Assembly: GCA_000507305.1 (NCBI GenBank)
Contig: DF240739.1
Coordinates: 40,407 to 104,406, forward strand
DNA length: 64,000 bases
Reading direction: 5' to 3'
Source of the DNA: Breviolum minutum Mf 1.05b.01
Taxonomy: Eukaryota; Sar; Dinophyceae; Suessiales; Symbiodiniaceae
How positions within the stretch are numbered: the first letter of the stretch is position 1; the number at the start of each line of letters is the position of its first letter. This document shows, piece by piece, positions 61,263-64,000 of this stretch. The position numbers were made by a program, and so were the translations under genes. A model generated the notes under the pieces. The model saw nothing but the letters and a program-made list of their open reading frames with translations, did no database searches and was not told the DNA's origin.

Positions 61263-61483
61263 GCTGGAATGAGTAATCTGAACTTTATTCCCCCAAAGAA
61301 GTTATAGTTTCCACCTAGATTGGCAGATACTAATGAGCAGTAAGCCGAGTTATTGTGATTTGTCTCTTCAGGAGTTGCGTGGAGATAAGTCTCAGGAGCT
61401 GGGGCAAAGGTGGAGAAAATTGGTATAGATGGAGGCCATAGTCCTCAGTAATAGTGGACCCCCCCCAAAAGAAACATCCACGA

Positions 61484-61574
61484 CTAGGTGGTGGTTTCAA
61501 CTATTTTTTTAATGTTCACCCTTACCAATTTTGACTAATATGTTTCAAATGGGTTGGTTCAACCACCAACTAGT
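61484..61574. repeat. MITE family A, copy 9
   Basis: CTAGGTGGTGGTTTCAACTA at the left and GGTTCAACCACCAACTAG at the right. Confidence 0.8.
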
Positions 61575-61587
61575 CCACCAATCGCAA

Positions 61588-61737
61588 ATCATTTCAGATA
61601 CCTAAAATGGAGGAATCCTGAACCATATAGCCGTATCACCGACTATTTTGGGGGTGGGTTTTCCCTTACATAAGCCTATTACATACAGTTATATAGGTGA
61701 GCATTCCTCCATTTGAGGTACCTGAAATTCTTGGTGA
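61588..61737. repeat. MITE family H, copy 3
   Basis: ATTTCAGATACCTAAAATGG at the left and TTTGAGGTACCTGAAATTCT at the right, with GGAATCCTGAACCATATAGC shared with copy 4. Confidence 0.75.
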
Positions 61738-61943
61738 ACCCAGAAAAGGCATGAATTTTGTTCAGAGAAATGAGCAGCAGTGATGAATTGGTTTGGTTGG
61801 TTTTATACATTTATTTAGGGGCCGGTTTGGGGGGTTCACAAACTACCCATCTTATACGGGGTATTATTTGATAAGCTATTATGTAAGGATTCCGTCATTA
61901 GACTGGTGTATTGAACACTACTGAAATGGTTTTTATGGCTGGT

Positions 61944-62087
61944 CAAACTACCCCCGTCTAACGTACCCCCTCTCAAGAAATAAGGGTTTAATACCCGGCC
62001 TTACTAAGGGAAACCCTATGGTTTTTCATGAGCCCTGATCATAAGGCCGCTTATTTCTGGGGTGGCTACGTGGCCCAGGGGGGTATA
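61944..62087. repeat. MITE family O, copy 2
   Basis: CAAACTACCCCCGTCTAACG at the left and CCCAGGGGGGTATACC at the right, with inner CAAGAAATAAGGG / GCTTATTTCTGG. Confidence 0.6.
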
Positions 62088-62439
62088 CCTTGACGTTTTT
62101 TAGAAAGTTCCTTATTAAGTCGATCGGTCAGTCACGAGACATTTTTTCTTGGGGAAATTTTCGCAGATTCAGATGCAACATGGGCTACTATAGTAGCTCG
62201 CTTCCAAGGCCAAACGATTAAAAAAACACAGACATTTCCCAAACATTTCCCAACATTCGTCATATATACGAAGAGCCCCAAAGATAGAAGAAATTGGGGG
62301 GTAGGTATTTCTTCTATCTGATTTGGCCCCGTAATTTTCTTCTATCCAGTGCTTCAGTTTTTTGTTTGCTGCCTGCGATTTCCAAGTGAATTTGCTGTTT
62401 GTGTAGGGATTTGTTTGTGTGGCACCTCAAAAAAATCAG
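62088..62439. other. Non-coding stretch
   Basis: A small inverted repeat AGATAGAAGAAATTGGGG / GGTATTTCTTCTATCTGA around 62283-62321. Closes with the possible acceptor AAAATCAG. Confidence 0.4.
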
Positions 62440-62560
62440 ATGTTTCGCCCTGCAAAAGAAGATGGTGAATTTGTACCACTCCAGAGGGTGTTCCATCAAA
62501 TACTGGGCCGTGGTCCACCTTTGAAAATGAAAAAAATGCAAAAAAGATGTGGTTCGGGTC
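62440..62560 (+). CDS. Putative exon, unidentified
   Basis: After AAAATCAG|ATG the frame reads MFRPAKEDGEFVPLQRVFHQ and then ILGRGPPLKMKKMQKRC. A basic segment with protein-like composition. Donor not identified; the frame stays open to 62583. The opposite-strand frame here is taken as its shadow. Confidence 0.4.
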
Positions 62561-62818
62561 AGAGTGTTTTGGATACCGTATGAAGTACTTTTAAACAACA
62601 AAAAAGCCAAGATCTTAAGAGGATGTTTATATAGACGATTTCTTTTTAAATTTATAGGGTAGATTCAGATATAAAGCCCGTCCAATTGTTTCTGGTCCAC
62701 TGATCCCTGGGGAGAACTTCTGCGCATTTGACTCATACTGGACTCATACCTTATCCGATCCACCAGGTTGAACACCAATATGTAGATACACTTGTCATGC
62801 ACTGAAGATTGCTTCTTT

Positions 62819-62942
62819 CAATGATTTTGCCCACAGGGCCCCTGGGAAGATACCCCAAACTTCCCCAAAACCACCACAAAGACCCTTCATAAACTGTTGG
62901 TGAAACGTCCGGGGTATCTTCCAGGGGAATGTGGGTGATATG
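62819..62942. repeat. Repeat family L, copy 2
   Basis: Shares TCAATGATTTTGCCCACAGG-type start, ACTTCCCCAAAACCACCACA, GGTGAAACGTCCGGGG and CTTCCAGGGGAATGTGGGTG with 23738-23873. Confidence 0.65.
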
Positions 62943-63143
62943 ATGGCCATTTTTGAAGCTACATGTTTGGATAATGGCTGAAATACGTGTGAATGCCTTT
63001 TGATCTATTGGCAATGTTCCCAAAATGACGGTGAATGTGAAATATTTCAAAAGTAAACAAGGCTTTGAATGTGAACATGTGTTACCATTCAAGATTGGAC
63101 AGTGAAAATTGTCATAGTTCAAAGGGTTTTTTAAAACCATAAT

Positions 63144-63293
63144 CACCAAAAGTTTCAGGTACCAAAAATGGAGGAATCCTGAACCGTATAGCCGGCTATT
63201 TTTGGTGGTGGTGGTTCCCTTACATTCAACCCTTCCATACAGCTTATATAGGTGAGTACGTACCTCCATTTGAGGTACCTGAAATGTTTGGTG
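63144..63293. repeat. MITE family H, copy 4
   Basis: CACCAAAAGTTTCAGGTACC at the left and GGTACCTGAAATGTTTGGTG at the right. The best-defined inverted ends of the family. Confidence 0.8.
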
Positions 63294-63299
63294 ACATAA

Positions 63300-63470
63300 T
63301 GTTTGGGTTCGATCCACAACTGCAGGGTTTATATAACACAACCGGCAGGGTTTTTCTTCAGAAACCTGCTGACCAGGAGCAGTACGATTTCGACTTCATG
63401 GGCTCCGACAGGCATGGAGAATCCACTGAGTTCAGGCAACATTTGTTACATAAAATTGGGCTCTGGAATC
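63300..63470 (+). CDS. Putative exon, unidentified
   Basis: The frame reads VFLQKPADQEQYDFDFMGSD and then RHGESTEFRQHLLHKIGLWN. An internal acceptor TTTCTTCAG|AAAC and donor TCCGACAG|GCATGG (GC type) are possible. It begins a few bases after a family H MITE. No family recognised. Confidence 0.4.
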
Positions 63471-63479
63471 CTATGAATA

Positions 63480-63620
63480 AAATTTAAAGAGTATATAACC
63501 CCAATATAAACGGCCCAAACAAAAAAATGGGTTTAAGGTTCCGGGTGAACTTTAAAACCCTACTAAAAAAGGGGGGTTGTAATAACTCAACTTAGAACTG
63601 GTGACGAGGCCCACCTTGTA
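63480..63620. repeat. MITE family E, degenerate copy
   Basis: The right end TTAGAACTGGTGACGAGGCC then CACCTTGT matches copy 3 at 7342-7369; the left end is not clear. Confidence 0.5.
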
Positions 63621-64000
63621 GAGGTGTAAATGGTCATATACCCCCTCCCCCCAAAAAAAACAACATGACCATCCCACAAAAATCCCCGAAGCCCTCCTTT
63701 TATTTAGCCGGAAAAATGTCGAACTTCCTCAAATCGAATCATTTTTAGGGGCCTTTCGCTGTTGGGTTTTGAGTCCTAAGGAGATTCCAACAGAGCCCTT
63801 CCATATGTGTATTTTTGGGGCACCTGGGGTATGTTCCAGGGGTCTATTGGAATTGTCTTTGGGATTTGTAACATCACAGGCTTTGCTGCTTCAGAATCAT
63901 GGGCTTAATCCCCACCACTGTTTTTTTTGTGATGTTTTGTTGCCGGGGGACATCTCATCTAGCAAACCCTGCTGAAGGTTAGGATACCAATCAGCATGAG
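63621..64000. other. Right edge, nothing firm
   Basis: An open frame at 63769-63975 lacks motifs. No repeat pair is seen. Confidence 0.35.

Noticed and set aside
62751-63341. 196-codon - strand frame
   Set aside because: It runs through family L and family H repeats, so its length is an accident of repeat sequence.

Overview
The window reads as nuclear DNA of a dinoflagellate, most likely a member of the Symbiodiniaceae or a close relative. The signs are a LINE-type retrotransposon that carries a C5-cytosine DNA methyltransferase, the RIGEASNPG motif ahead of its endonuclease (which I know from dinoflagellate LINE proteins), short exons whose 3' splice sites are nearly all AG|G, donors that are mostly GT with one probable GC, and introns packed with short inverted-repeat elements. 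I saw no bacterial operons, rRNA, tRNA, CRISPR array or spliced-leader gene. Host exons are short and were found by eye, so every host gene model here is partial.

Layout. About 1.3-17 kb: exons of a split pentatricopeptide-repeat (PPR) protein gene, with unidentified exons among them. 17.6 kb: an exon with an EF-hand-like loop. 20.9-25.4 kb: two exons with sperm-tail PG-rich (SHIPPO/STPGR) motifs, suggesting a flagellar or axonemal protein. 26.5-39.25 kb: a nested transposon complex. 39.3-48 kb: repeats, microsatellites and a few orphan exon candidates. 48.57-58.19 kb: exons of a helical, charge-rich gene, from a probable ATG exon to a clear terminal exon. 58-64 kb: more small inverted-repeat elements and a few orphan exons. 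All credible exons lie on the + strand, as expected for dinoflagellate unidirectional gene arrays.

The central object is the nest at 26487-39249. A GGTTCCC-type MITE, enlarged by (TA)n, contains a 111-bp CTGG-type MITE. That MITE was hit twice by DNMT-bearing LINE-like elements. Element A (26582-27914, 1.33 kb, decayed) is flanked by a 16-bp duplication, GGTCAAATTATAGCGA. Element B (28009-39148, 11.14 kb, nearly intact) is flanked by another 16-bp duplication, CTAGGTTGGTGAAATA. Removing both insertions restores a 111-bp element that matches an uninterrupted 107-bp copy at 48445-48551.

Element B encodes ORF1 (1622 aa: cytosine methyltransferase, long middle region, RRM-like segment, coiled coil) and ORF2 (endonuclease, reverse transcriptase, zinc-knuckle-like motif, RNase H). 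ORF1 and ORF2 share one reading frame, parted by a single TGA. ORF2 is broken between reverse-transcriptase motifs B and C, so this copy should not move on its own.

The rest of the non-coding DNA is largely built from about twenty families of 80-240 bp inverted-repeat elements. Several end within a few bases of exon borders, so they may behave like introners.
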